Below are positions 31,242-44,063 of a DNA stretch of 64,000 bases, piece after piece; the first letter of the stretch is position 1; every line of letters begins with the position of its first letter. Source of the stretch: Aricia agestis (Eukaryota > Arthropoda > Insecta > Lepidoptera > Lycaenidae); the NCBI RefSeq assembly GCF_905147365.1, contig NC_056409.1, forward strand, positions 13,335,001 through 13,399,000. Reading direction: 5' to 3'. A model generated the notes under the pieces. It saw only the letters and a program-made list of their open reading frames with translations. It was not told where the DNA came from and made no database searches. A program made the translations under genes and the position numbers.

Positions 31242-33553
31242 TGTATGTAACATCGTAATTCGTATAGAACAACTTAGATCGTATAGAACATGAAGAAAAT
31301 ATAATATATTGTCATGTATAACAATATCATGGCCATTAAGAAGATGGGTTTTAAGTCAAGCCTAACCCTTTATAGCACTTCCAATTAAACGAAGGCGACA
31401 ATTACATTTAAGGCTCATATAACGGGCGACACTGGCTGGCGCTGGGCATAAAGACTCTAACTACATTACATTAGCAGGGGCTGTCCATTCTGTAATCTAA
31501 TCACCAAGATTGCGATCACGATGTTCGTCATTGGAATATAAATTACCCTTTAAACGATTTCATTTGTTTATGGATCAATAAAGCGAAAAATGATACCGAA
31601 AGCGAAGTCATGAATGTAAGTTAACGATCATTATGGTAAGCATGTGTGTTGAGGTCTCGATATTTTGTTTTAATCATAGCACGAAAGATAAGTAGAACTG
31701 ATCGCTTCGCAAAATCACTTGTGGCGATTTTTAAGTTTTGGTGGAGTTTGAGATTTGATGATAATAAATATTAAAACGCCTTAGTTGAAAATAAATAGTG
31801 CAAGCGCATTTTGATGGACATAATAATAATTTTGTAAGCATGTATTTTTTTTATTTTATGTTATCTCGGTACTAAAATAAATTATAATATTTGTGGCAAC
31901 TCATTAGAAATTCGCGTGATTAAATAAAAAACCCATCTGTTTTCTTGCCCGCATATGTGCGAAGTTAAATTTTAGGTTCGCTCTCGAGAATACTGATATT
32001 TATCTGGCCGCGGTTGGACTTTTTTAATATAAATGTTCTTTGTTCCTGACGGGAGAAAGTTTTAATGAAAATTCAAATAAGGACAACTTTTTAACCTTTG
32101 GGTTTTTCATGTTTTTTTGGAGAGAAATTGCTTTTTTATTATTCTAAAGACCAGATACGACCCTTTTGGACCCTTACGGCAAATGAAGGGAATCAACCTA
32201 CTCATTTGTTTTAAATAAATTTAATTGAATTTTTACCTTCATTATAACTTCTGTGATTGCATGCTTTGAATTTAAAGTCATCACTTTTTTTTTATCAAAT
32301 TTGTTTCCTCTACAAAACTACACCTAGTAGAGAAAACATTTTTAAATAAACAAAATACAGTATTTCTATTCGATTTTAGTTCTAATTTTGAGTCGATGAT
32401 TTCCAATCATAGAACAGCGAAATCTACTCATTAATTTGAAACTATTACAAGCCAAATTCAACAAATTATCACTCATTTTTAACAATGTCAGCAGCTGAAA
32501 GGATTAAATTGTCTAGCTTAAACAAATAACATATTACAATAAAATGCTTTATTTGGGCTGACAGAATAAACGCTGCATTTTAGCTGGTGGCTCGTAATTT
32601 TATAAGGAAGCGTGAAACAAATTCAGTGTAGCCGAGGATCGGAACTTTTGTACAATTACCGCGCGGCCGCAGCGCTCCCCAGCTTACTATTGTATGGTCA
32701 GCAGAAACGCATACAGGCATACAAGGATTTTTTGACATGGTCTTCTCAACTCAACTCTCGCCGCGGTTACTGCTGTCGATGTCATCCAAGTATCATTCTG
32801 CATGTAGTTGAAATGAAAACAACGCTGGTGTAGATAAATAGCTGCTTCGTAGCCACGCCATGATAATGTCCCCGATGTATCTAAAAATTCTTACACACAA
32901 CAACTCTTTCAAATACAGGAAATGAGAATTTTTTAGAGCGAAGAAAAAAATTTAACTAAATTGCTAGACATGGCGAAAAATTAACTGGCCTTCTTGCCTA
33001 CTACTTTTCTTCAGCTATTTTATTACTGCCATGTTTTTCACACGAAGCTCCATCTGCCGACCGTACTTTGAATAAGTTAGCTACACATAAATTATAGCCG
33101 CCAAAGGATAGCGGCGTCTAACTTTGCACTTTCCTCATATTTTGTACGTAATGGATATATATGAGTGGTTTTAACTTGTAGACTAACTCACTAATTGAGA
33201 GTGCGTTACCGCCAATATCTACGAAGTAGGAACAGTCCACTTACGTTACCGGGGCTAAAGTGCTGTAAATAGGTTAACCTGAGATTTCATGCTGATGATT
33301 TCATGTACAGCATTTCCAGACCTTTAAGTATGTATAAGTAAATTACAATAGGTATATTTGTTCCCTGACAAATAAAAATTTACACTCTAAATAACGTACA
33401 CAATATTTTGCTTCTGTCTAGCAAGTACCTCTACCTAAAATAAGAGTACAAATAAGTAAAGTTAAGTAAGGTAACACAATTTGTATGAGTACAAGTTACA
33501 ATCTAGTTGTATTTACCTACAGTTAAGTAATATAATATATTACTATATTATAA
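31242..33553. other. AT-rich region without recognised features
   Basis: The frame at 32612-32833 (plus, 73 codons) has no motif. A GC-moderate patch lies at 32620-32850. No repeat family seen. Confidence 0.45.
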
Positions 33554-33591
33554 TATAGTAACATATAATATATATATTATATGTTACTATA
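33554..33591. repeat. Perfect 38-bp AT-rich palindrome
   Basis: TATAGTAACATATAATATA followed directly by its reverse complement, with no loop. A partial repeat (AGTAACATAA) follows. Confidence 0.9.
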
Positions 33592-34516
33592 GTAACATAA
33601 TAGTTAAGTAAAATTTACACATCATCATGTAGAGTCTAGAAAAACATAAATAAGAGTGAATAGCTCTACACTGTGGTTACTCGATTTTTTGAGTACAACT
33701 TAAATAATTATTTACTAATAAAAAGTACCTATTTCATCCTTAATATCATGAATTTCATCTATAGCAATAAAATATTGAAAAGCACAGTTAAAAACCACTT
33801 TCGAGTACGAACCGTCCGTCCACACATAAATTTCGGTGTGAATAAAGTCGGGATTCTGCAAGTGATATTAAACTCAGATTCATTATTTATTACAGAACTA
33901 GTTTCGTGCCAGGGAATACTGACAGCAAATTTCTCATTATGATAATCTGTAAAACGGGACTGAATCCCATATTGAAATATTTTACAGAGTGTTGTTCGGC
34001 GCCGACCTGCATGTGACTATGTATCGTTAGCACGCTATAATAAGTCCGAAAATTTTGGAAACATTTTGCGAAATGCTTAATGATACAACTTTACATTGGT
34101 TGGCTCATTTTGTATGTGTGACTGTAAAAGTCGAGATACGGTGAATCGCATTATTTACCGGTAGAACCTAGGAACCCACCTATGTTTTAAGGTAAAAGTC
34201 AGAAAAATAAAAAGAATTACACTATAATAACCATAATGCAAATGATATTATTGAGATCTAATATAATTAAAAGATGAGTATATAATTAAAATATACCACA
34301 ATTTTAGTATCTTCTATGTTCTTGTCAATTATTATTATTCTCTTGTCTCTTCTAAAAAGTCTCTTAAATCGGTTAGGGCTGTGTTTTTTTTCCTTTTTTT
34401 TTGTAACTGTATTTATTTAGTATTCAGTCGACACAACTCTTTTATTTTGTTATGTGCATGTTGTGTTCACTTCCTAGAGAGATACATTCCCTAGTATTAG
34501 TCATTTTTATACTCTA
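33592..34516. other. AT-rich spacer, nothing recognised
   Basis: The frame 33673-33942 (89 codons) is AT-driven (Ile, Asn, Phe, Leu) with no motif; not called. Confidence 0.5.
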
Positions 34517-34656
34517 CTAGCTGTTCCGGTGAACTTTTTTGTCACTTTAAAACCTTCCCTGGACTTCTACGAATATTTTAAGACTAAAATCAGCCCAATC
34601 CGTTTTCGAGTTTTGGCGCGACTCACACATTTAAAAATCCATTTTTATATATAAGA
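34517..34656 (-). mobile_element. Very short Helitron-like element, A|TC...CTAG|T
   Basis: On the minus strand it begins TCTTATATATAAAAATGGAT after A and ends TTCACCGGAACAGCTAG before T. At 140 bp it retains only terminal regions. Confidence 0.65.
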
Positions 34657-36801
34657 TTATTTATAACTGCATGTACTGTGAATTGTTTCTTGTTTTGTGA
34701 ACCTAATAAAAAAAATATATATTATGAAATGTCTGTATTGAGAATGTACGAATGAAACCACCTTCAAGATTAAGAATAACAATAAGACCTAAATTAGTAA
34801 CCGCTAGAAAAGAAAAAACAAGTTCGTGGTACTAAAAAAATATAATTACCAACTTATCAAACCTCCTAACGCCACCTAGCGGAGAAGTTGTGAACTCTGC
34901 GACGACACGCCGGAAGGGTCCAACAACTTGACTATTAATTTCCTAAGGGAACTCAACACCCGGACATCCTGTACCATGATTTCATAAGAAAAAATAATTA
35001 TTTATCATATTTTTTTTATTGCAAATGATAAATTGTTCTAGCGACACAGGAACCAAAATGTGTAAATTTTGCAAAATGACCGTATGGTGAGTAGGTGGCA
35101 TACATGTATATATGGCGTGTATATTTGCTTTTTGCAAATAATATAATATTTTAGTTTAAATTTTATAGTGGATGTACTTTGAAAGACAACGTTTGGTGAA
35201 AACTTTAAGATGATCGTGGTCAAATTGTGAATTATGCGTTTTAAGACTTGAAAGTTTATATTTTATCTTCACATACCATACCACTTCAAATACCTTTGAA
35301 AACTTTTCTATTTTCAAACATAGAAAGCATTACTGCTAACAGAATCTAGCCGTCGCAAAACTGTTTATACTTGGTAAAAATTGTCGTTAGCAGAACAAAA
35401 AAAAAGGAAAATGATTGTTTTTGCGAACGTATCGCTCGTTCATGGTACGAGGACGGTCCCGGCTTATCTTCACGCGCGCATGACTATCCTATGGTAATGT
35501 AATGAAAAATTACGTTCATCTGATACCGGCGCCCGTCTCCGAGCTTTTTGTTCTAGCTCTACCTTTCATATAATTCAATTCGCTTCATTAATTTGCGACA
35601 TTGCACCACTAATTTAATTTTTATTTAACGACGTTATGCAGTCGGAGGAAATTGTATTAAAATAATTACTGTTGATGAAATATGATAAATAATGCAACTT
35701 GAACATGAAAAAAGTTCAAAAGTAGTTTTAAAAAAGCTGTCTTAAGTCTTACTTCTTCTTCAGTTCTTGTAAAGTACATCAGCACTTACTGTATATTTTT
35801 TACACAAATACGGTGTAAATAATTGTAACAAGTTTAAATGAGACGAAAAAAATATCATGAAATCGTGTCACATAGCGCCATCTTTTATCGGAACGATGTA
35901 CACAAGACTGGGTGTGTGTAGTTAATGCCATCTGTCAATCGAATGCAGAAGCTTTTTGAAATCTCTACCAAGCTCTATCAGACCTCCGTAAACTGTATTT
36001 TCCAAACCTTTTCTCTCTTGTCTGTACACTTTTTTGGGCTTATAGCCGAAAGCAACAGCTAATGCCATATTTCATACACGTATTGTTCCTTTTTGTACTT
36101 TATTTGTAATAACATTAAATATAAATTTTGTAATAAAAAATTAATAATTATTTTTTAATTTTGTTTTTTGAAATTTCCTCGAACTTTGCTAAAATTGTAG
36201 TCGCAAACCTTTAATAATTGCGTTTAATGGTTTTTGTGATTTTAATTTCTGCAGTTTGCAATCATAGTTATCAAATTAAGGAAAAAAAATACCGATATTA
36301 GGGTCCTCTACATAATAGAGTGCATACATAACGTCCCCATATTTCGCCACCACACAATTTAGTCGTCGTTAAACAGCTGCCGGTAATTTATCGCAATTCG
36401 CATGTTTTATAATTGCACTTAATTTTAATTTTGTTAAAGGCTATCGTTGATTTTCTATTTGATATATATTAGTTAAAAACAGGATAATGCGTACTTTGGT
36501 ACGGTAAAAAGCATGAGCATGAACTTTAGTATGAGTTATGTTGTCAATTTTATGACATATTTTATATTCCATGAATGTGTCGTAATAAGTTTGTACTTGA
36601 GTAGTAGGAAGCAATGCGTGTTTGTTTGCTCTACAGTCTACAGGCTTCGATTTTGCCCCGAAGAACGGGCGCTGCGTGACATTCAAAACCACCGCAAGCT
36701 TACGTTTACGTGTTATTGCCACTGCTTAATTGTTTATTTGTTTTATTTGCGATATTGAAATTTTAAAGGAATAATGTATACATGACATAAAAAGTATAAT
36801 T
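34657..36801. other. Repeat-poor region, no gene
   Basis: Open frames near 36441-36758 overlap antisense and lack motifs. Unique patches with moderate GC lie at 34860-34960 and 35420-35560. Nothing specific is supported. Confidence 0.4.
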
Positions 36802-37386
36802 AGGGAATGCAATCTCGGCCTTTTTTAGCGAGATTGATCTCGGACGAAAAAAAGGCGAGATCTCGCGAGTTTGACGAGAGTTTGCAATTGAGTATAAAAA
36901 AGTCATATTTGAAGCGCCGACACGGAGTCAAAACAAAGAGGAGCTGACCAAAGCAACTATGCACTGTGATTCTCAACTAGGTCTTGAATTTTGACTTTTC
37001 GTTGTTTTGTTAGTTGTAAAATTACTATTTTATTACTAAAAGATTTGTGTTTGATAGTGCGCTTTTATAATTCTGGACGTCACGTTATCGTGGACGCCGG
37101 CTTCCACGGTAAAACGTTATTGATAGATAGTAGATACGTATGTCAAAGTTTACTACTTAAAATTATAGATAGAGACATCAAACAACGTTTGATGCATAAA
37201 ATTCTATTGAAAAAAATCGTGAAAATGAATGTTAATCTTATAAAATTTATAATATTTATTACTTTTTTTTCGTAAATTATTCATATATTGTGATTATTTG
37301 CAAAAAAACCCACCAAACTGCTAATCTCGCGAGATCTCGAAATTGGCGAGATCTCGCGGTACTGTATTCATAAACTCGCGGGATCA
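36802..37386 (+). mobile_element. Unclassified element edged with TCTCGCGAGA palindromes
   Basis: The left 100 bp hold AATCTCGG, GCGAGATTGATCTCGG and GGCGAGATCTCGCGAG; the right 70 bp hold AATCTCGCGAGATCTCG, GGCGAGATCTCGCGG and ACTCGCGGGAT. Between them is a TATA-like box (TATAAAA, 36893-36899) and, further on, an AT-rich 94-codon frame (36991-37275) with no motif. Clustered subterminal palindromes suggest a DNA transposon end (hAT-like, AGGGAATGC start), but the outer ends do not pair well and I see no target duplication. Confidence 0.4.
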
Positions 37387-40300
37387 TACAAAAGAATTAT
37401 CTGCAGAATTCATCTTGCATATTTAAGCGTATCTTCCAGCCTTGAAGGCTGAAAGAGAAATGCGTCTTCGCCCCCATCGCGCCCCATCACCCACTACACC
37501 CCACTCCATCTACGCCGGGTGGCCTTTTTAATTCTCAACGCCTTTCCACTCATTCCGCGTCTGTTATTGCATTCGACTGTTTAAAAGTGAATTCTATATT
37601 AGACTCTACAAAGGAAAATATACTCTAATACCCAGATACAAAAGTAATTATGTAACTCCACCTACATCGAACTTAGTCCTCTAATAACATATCTAGTTGG
37701 AGAAATTAGTTTGCGCTTGTCTTCATATTCATAAAATAAAACTGTATTTCAATAGCTATAAGTGAGATTTTCGATAGCAATAATTTGGTAGAGATCTGTG
37801 CAATCCTCGTGTCGGGTCGGAGGTGCAATAATTTAAGCAAAGGGTGGAAAGCGACAGAAAGTTCTTTTTGGAGTTTGTGTGAGTGAGACGTGCGTAGAAG
37901 TCGAGAGGGTGCGGGTTAAACGCGTTACAGGTACGGACTCGGAGGATGGTGATTTGGCCTTTGTGATATGCATTGAAATTTGGAAGTCAGTAGTCACTTA
38001 CAGTAATAAATAAAAATTTGTGTGTGTACCAGGGTGCATATAAAAAGTGAAACTTCCTTTAATGACGTTTTTTGTTTCTATTATTATTTACAAATTACAA
38101 CATTATAGTACTTTTTTTTGTTCTAGGACATGCTGCAAATCGAGATTGCAGTTGACGACGTTCCGAAATCGCAGTCCATGCTTTTTATGGGTTTCGAGAA
38201 GTGAAAGAGATGGCGATATTTTGCATGAAAATAGAGCGCGACAGTTCAATTGTATTAACGTGACGACATTGCTATAAAATTTCTCTGATACGTCATAGTA
38301 AACAAGTCTTGATTCAAAATGCAGTTATCTTATATAATACTTTTATATTATATATAAGGTTTTGTAAGCACAACGGAGAAATTCTTTGTGAGCTTTTTGT
38401 ATTCACCTTGGAAAATATCGTTGAATTCATTTAAAGATATTTAAGTGTGTTGTTAGTAGTGACGTCACTATCTTAAACGGTGAACCATCGCGTCGTACCA
38501 GAAAAGGAGAAGAGTGGCGTCACGCAAAGGGAACTAAAAAATCTTTTGAATTTTGAGAATAAAATGAAAGTCCTTATGTTTACATAAAATAATTTACTGT
38601 AGCAAACCTTGCCTACCTAGAAATATTTTCCATTAGAATTATTATAATAAGCTTATTACTTATCATATTGGCTTTGAAAAATTTCATGCAGATTCTTATA
38701 TGTTAGGTAACTGGTGATATATTTTAATCTCTAAACGAAGTGTTTTTTGTACTTATTTTGATTATTTTACACAAAATAATTTTTGTGTACAAAAAGAATT
38801 CAAAATATCATTAACAAATCTGTTTAAGTTTTCACCCAGTAATATGAGTAATATAGATACTATGCGAATGCTCAAAACTAGGCAAGACGTGGTTGTAACT
38901 TTTCATTATATTAATTTGTACTCCGTCCACAAAATAATATTTTTGAATGCTCATGTTTATAGTTCGTCCCTGTACGCTATCAACACCCGAATAGGCCGAC
39001 GATGCGAATACTAAAAACATTCCCCTTGCCCCTTACTACGATTTTTAAGCCTACTCCCTCCACCCCCTCTAACTCCCGGGTTAGCCAGAGGTACATTTAT
39101 GCGCAATAAATTTTGACCGCCGACATCAATTCAAAATGGCGTCACTGCACTCCTATTTATTGCGCGAAATATTTCCCTATCACCTCAGCATAGAATTGAA
39201 AATGCGTTGCTAAAAAAATTTTTATATGTAAAAGAAACGGCTTTGAGTTTTGCGTCCCATCGGCCAGCTTAGCGATAACAGCTTGTGTATCTTTCCGTAT
39301 AGGATTGCCTTTTGTTTGTACGCGGGCGATTGCAGAAAGAAGGCGCCAGTTTGCGGGCGGAATGGGACAGACAGAGGTAAATAGGGTAGATATTGTCTAT
39401 TTCTCATTTGTCTTGGTGATAGTGCGGTATTATAATCTATTGTCCTGGCCTACGCTGCCGGTGAAAGGCTCGTAAGAGTGTGGCTTTGCGACAGTCATAT
39501 TCGAATACAATAGCGCTTTGATTAAGCCTGTAAAATTATGACCCCGCTCATCTCGTAGCGGTATACGTTTTTACATTTCTAGCGGTTATATTTAAATTTT
39601 GTTGTGTAGAAAAAAAAAAACTTTCCTTTGGCCTCTTTAATACAATGAATAGTAAAGAAATAAAATTGTATAACTTATAATAATAATATAAAATTGTTTT
39701 TGTTTTGATTTTATGTATAGAGAACCTGTAATTACCTGGCCGGCCTATCTGTGAGCAAGCTTCAAAAAACTAAACACTAGATGGCATTCACGTCGTTATA
39801 GAACTGAATCCTGAAAAATGAATAACTATGTTCCCTAATAACGCACAGTAGCAGCAGGCGCGGTCCGAAGGGGGGTTCAAATTGACAAATCTCAAAATCT
39901 TACCAAATAACAAAAGGAAATTGCTAGCTATCCCCTAACCACCACTGCATCCTTAGACCTTAGGCAGCTGTCAACCCAGAACCGTCCGAGGGCGCAGATA
40001 AAAAAAATATATTAGTGTAGTGATTAGTGAGTGACCCCCCCCAAAATTTCAGGCTGCGACCGCGCCTGAGTAGCAGTAGGCTTGGCAAATTAAAAAAGAA
40101 AGTGGGCGAGGGCTGTGAGGTTGTATGTCGTTATGGAAGTGTGGAACAAAAAAAGAAAACCGTTTGCTCATGCCAAGCCACGAAATAAACGTATCATCTT
40201 CTTTTTTTTAGTTATTTAGTCCCATGTACCAGTCCTGATGTCTTATACTCTACAAAGTATGCCTACAGTAGCCGGTGTCAGCGAGGTAAGCCCCTTGTTA

Positions 40301-40431
40301 AATCACTATCCGAAGGACCGTAGACTTTTTTATTGATCAAACAATACACTCTAAAACTGTTTTCCAATATCGTTCTTATGATAGAGAGATTTTGTGCCTA
40401 TCATTTTTCTAATAGTAAGAAAAATAAGTAA
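37387..40431. other. Repeat-poor region, no gene
   Basis: GC-moderate unique patches at 37440-37560 and 37800-37960. The frames at 38047-38277, 38832-39020 and 39222-39407 have no motifs. Nothing else seen. Confidence 0.4.
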
Positions 40432-40474
40432 ACAAAAATTAATAAGTTATGGTTAATAACTTATTAATTTTTGT
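40432..40474. repeat. Perfect 19-bp hairpin
   Basis: ACAAAAATTAATAAGTTAT (40432-40450) is exactly inverted at 40456-40474 around the loop GGTTA. Confidence 0.9.
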
Positions 40475-40621
40475 GTGATAATAAGTTGGTTCAGTTATTA
40501 TTGAGTGTGCATTGTGGAGGTTCATGTTTCTGTGTTTCAACTGGCAACAAAAAAAAGTAATCTAAACTCTAACCTTCAAGTGAGGTTTAAATCCATATGT
40601 GTAACATTTTTTTAAATACTT

Positions 40622-40757
40622 AGGTTGGTTGCACCGGCTTACTTTAACTATAACTTTAACTTTAACAAAATGTCAAATGACTGTCAAATCTCTAGTTAAA
40701 GTCAATAATGGACGCCATAACCTTATATATAACAACACTCCTGGTGCAACTCATCCT
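40622..40757. mobile_element. Short diverged MITE of the GGTTGGGTTGCACC family
   Basis: AGGTTGGTTGCACC at the left and GGTGCAACTCATCCT at the right are degraded versions of the ends at 29881-30270. The interior is much shorter (136 bp overall), with ACTTTAACTATAACTTTAAC retained. Confidence 0.7.
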
Positions 40758-40865
40758 GAATAATCTAAAGATTTCATTTAAATCAAACTAACTAAAGATT
40801 TTTTATATGATTGAAAGCAAAGAGTATGAGATTTATACTAGTGAATTGTGAGTCATTTAGATTGA

Positions 40866-40993
40866 GGGCCTTTTTCACCACCACCTGATAAGGCTATCCA
40901 CCAATTAACTTGACAGGTCAAGTATGGAGAATCTGTCAAAAAAGTTGTGAATAGCCTATTAGGAACTTTATCAGAAAGTGGTGAAACAGGCCC
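40866..40993. mobile_element. MITE, GGGCC...TTTCACC family
   Basis: It starts GGGCCTTTTTCACC and ends GGTGAAACAGGCCC, followed by TTA; the left flank TGA is probably a mutated TTA. The interior matches 3022-3157 in plan (GGCTATCCACC paired with GTGAATAGCC). Confidence 0.75.
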
Positions 40994-42373
40994 TTATACA
41001 AATATATTGAATGTCAGCTTTGCGACTGTACAAAGCTGGTGTAAGTCGCTAACTTTATACAGAGACACAGGGAGTTCCGATACAAAAAGCCATATCAGTC
41101 TAAAAGCCTAAGTGGTTTTTACTGCCGCTGGAGGTTCGTTAGTGAGTCCATTAATTTTAGATCAGCCAACTACTCGGTGATGTCGCGGGAAAGGGGAATC
41201 AGAGTAAACACTATCGACTGGAAGCTTTCTATTTGCTTGGTAAGTAATACGCTGGGTTTGGACATCTAAATGGAACACGCGTAATCCATTTAGACTTTTT
41301 TTGGGTTGAACATCGGCCAGTAAATGATCGGCGTTTCTCGTGAATATTATAATAAGTTTACCACCATGCGGTACTGGGTTGTGTTAAGAGTTCAAATCCT
41401 TACCGAAAGAAATCTCTTTTGTCGTAATTGAGAAATGATTTTGATAAATTCTAGCCCCAAGGGGTTCAAATAGGGGAAGAAAGTTATATAATAATACTTC
41501 TTAACGCGAGCAAAGCCGCGGGCAAAAGCTCGTCTTACATAAAAAAATTGCATAGTCTTGGTTGCCGTATTTTTATATAAGAGCTATAGACAGTCTCACG
41601 TCCGCAAAAAACAACAAAGGGCCATTAGTATTGGAAGTGTAAGCCTCATCAAGATAAATAGAAATGTCACGATGATGGATTACAGCTTCAGGCGGACAAC
41701 GGCTGCCATAATTCAACCCTTAAAATCTGATGTCGCTGGATCCTATGCCCTTGACTATAGAGTCCAGAATCGATCGAAATAATTCTTTAAATTTTCCAAT
41801 AAAACGGCTGATTCCTGCAAGGCTGCGTTTGTCGTTATCTGCAGTAAGTAAACAAGTATATAGGGGGCTATTTGGTTTTGTGGAAAATTGGTGTTTGCTT
41901 TGTTTATTAGATATTGTTATGAGTTAATATACTATCATATAAAATCCTCGTGTCGTAGTTACCAACACTATATTATATTCTTAATTATGTTTTTTATAAC
42001 TTGTCAATTTTAATAATTGGCAACACCGTGTAATTTTCATATAGGTATGAAAATTATGGCAAAACAACAGCGGTCGGGGTGTGGTAATTTAGTAAAATAA
42101 GCGTAGCAACTTTTGACTTACAAAAAAGACGATAAACGACATACTGCAAATTTGTATGTATCTGCACCAGTTTAACACAATAATTATTCTTCAAGTCTCA
42201 TAGCAGCTTTTGAGGTGCAACAGGACCTGAAAATGTTAAGATTAAAATATTAGATAAAATCACTATTTTGATCTGATTTTCCCATTTCCAACTAGGATCA
42301 GAAAAAAATGCAATAATGTGGAAGGTTGGTAATATTTCATTTAAATGGAAATATTAGAATATAACCGTGTTTA
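40994..42373. other. Spacer with one partial Helitron-like repeat
   Basis: 41425-41531 matches, in the opposite orientation, part of 49749-49986 (CCCCAAGGGGTTCAAATAGG, then GCGAGCAAAGCCGCGGGCAA). The overlapping frames 41558-41782 and 41730-41927 lack motifs. The remainder shows nothing. Confidence 0.45.
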
Positions 42374-42462
42374 TGTCGCAGCCGACTGGTTTAAATAGCC
42401 ATTCAATCAAACAGCTAGCCCTTTGACTGAACAACGCCATTCAATCATACGTCTAGCTTTTA

Positions 42463-43477
42463 TCCTACTTCCTACTTAATATTATAAAGGCGAAAGTTTG
42501 TTTGGATGTATGGATGTATGGATGTGTGGATGTATGGATGTTTGTTACTCTTTCACGCAAAAACTACTGAACGGATTTGAATGAAACTTTACAATAACAT
42601 AGGTTATACATCAGAATAACAAATAGGCTACAATTTTAACCGACTTTCAAAATGGGGGAGGTGTTATGTTTGTTTTCTTATGTTCAACAATTACTCCGCC
42701 GTTTGTTAACCGATTTTCAAAATTTTTCTTTTGGAATATAGGGTATCATCCCAATTTGGTACTATATTCACAAAAGTGGTGATCTGATGAAGGATCCATA
42801 AGTAATCGAGGGAACTCCTCAAAATTTATAGGGAAACATGTGGTGACTTCAGTTTTGTGAGAAATATTCTAAGCATATGCTACCAACAAGTAACATTTTG
42901 CACCGAGGTATAGCTGGCATACCATGGTTCGGAAGGTGCTGAGAGAACTCCTGATTCTTTATAGATACAAGTTTGGGAGTTTCGGCGTTGTTTTAAGAAC
43001 GGAAAGCATATGCTACTATGCAAATTACATTCATCATCATTATCATCATCATCATCACTACCATATTATACCATGCATCGTCCCATGATGGTTATCAAGC
43101 GATAATTAAAAAAATCTATACCTACCTAATATTATAAACCTAAAGAGTATGTTTGCTTAAACGCGTTAATCTCAGGAACTTCAGGTTCGATTTAAAAACT
43201 TATTACAATGCTAGATAGCTCATTTATCGAGTAAGACTATAGGCTATATATTATCACGCTAAGACTAATTCGACCGAAGAAATTCAGGAAAATGTGGGAA
43301 AAACGGGGGAAATATTAGAAATTACGAACTACTAGAGCAATTTTTATGGCAATATTTGGCACAGATATAGAGTAGACCAAGTGAAGAGAGTAGGGACATA
43401 AGCTATTTTTTATGGGAAAATGTACGGTTTCTGTAATATTCCTAATTTACGCGGGCGAAGTCGCGCGGGACATCTAG
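42463..43477 (+). mobile_element. 1,015-bp Helitron-like insertion, A|TC...CTAG|T
   Basis: The unit starts TCCTACTTCCTACTTAATAT after A (42462) and ends GCGCGGGACATCTAG (43477) before T. Near its 5' end is a GGATGTAT tandem tract. From 42624 onwards it matches 27406-28226, with an extra 100 bp (around 43318-43400) that copy 1 lacks. Its borders are exact because the interrupted inverted repeat of the host element defines them. Confidence 0.8.
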
Positions 43478-43691
43478 TATTTAATATTTTAGTCGCTCAA
43501 AACGTTCAACACTACAGCTGATTCAAAAACCGCCGTCTAATTGAAGTAGTTCAGCGCGCACCGCTGCGGCGCTAGGTGCGTTTTATTTACAATATGGCGT
43601 CAACTAGCAGGTGTTTGTTGGTGTTTGTGGTTGTTTTTCGGAAAGAAAGTAGTTAATAAAAGTTACAAGTGTTATTAAAGAGACATAAATT

Positions 43692-43859
43692 GTGGAGGCA
43701 CATACGAGTGAATCAAAATTTCAACAAATATTCGAGAAGAAATTACGGGATTATGAAATGGATGGACGCAGCTCACCGGAAAGGGGGGTTCGGGGGGCCC
43801 CCGTCAAAATAAAAACAAACACAATCCAGAAAGTCCAAAAGTTGATTAGGTTAGGTTAG
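43692..43859 (+). other. 55-codon frame in the TIR element, possible transposase start
   Basis: The frame begins at GTG 43692 after an in-frame TAA and ends at TAG 43857. Its first part encodes a charged, non-repetitive peptide (SKFQQIFEKKLRDYEMDG) before running into the GC-rich repeat. An original ATG changed to GTG is possible. No family is recognised. Confidence 0.2.
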
Positions 43860-44063
43860 AACTTAGACCACAACACAGAGGGAGCTGAGCGAGTGCAGCG
43901 AGCGTGCTGCGGCAGCAGCCGGCGACCGTCCTCAAATAAAAGGGGGGCTCGGGGGGCCTCGGCCCCCCGCCAAAACAAAAATAAACACTATCCAGAAAGT
44001 TCAAAAGTAGGTTAGGTTAGAACTGTGACTGTTCTGCAGCAGCAGCCGGCGACCGCCACAAAA
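43781..44063. repeat. GC-rich direct duplication inside the TIR element
   Basis: Two units, 43781-43936 and 43937-44063, share AAAGGGGGG(T/C)TCGGGGGGCC, TCCAGAAAGT, AGGTTAGGTTAGAAC and GCAGCAGCCGGCGACCG. The second has lost about 30 bp in the middle. Such G-runs are rare in the AT-rich surroundings. Confidence 0.8.

Noticed and set aside
36441..36758. Antisense pair of open frames of 93 and 81 codons
   Set aside because: They overlap on opposite strands without motifs; the AT-rich ends suggest chance.
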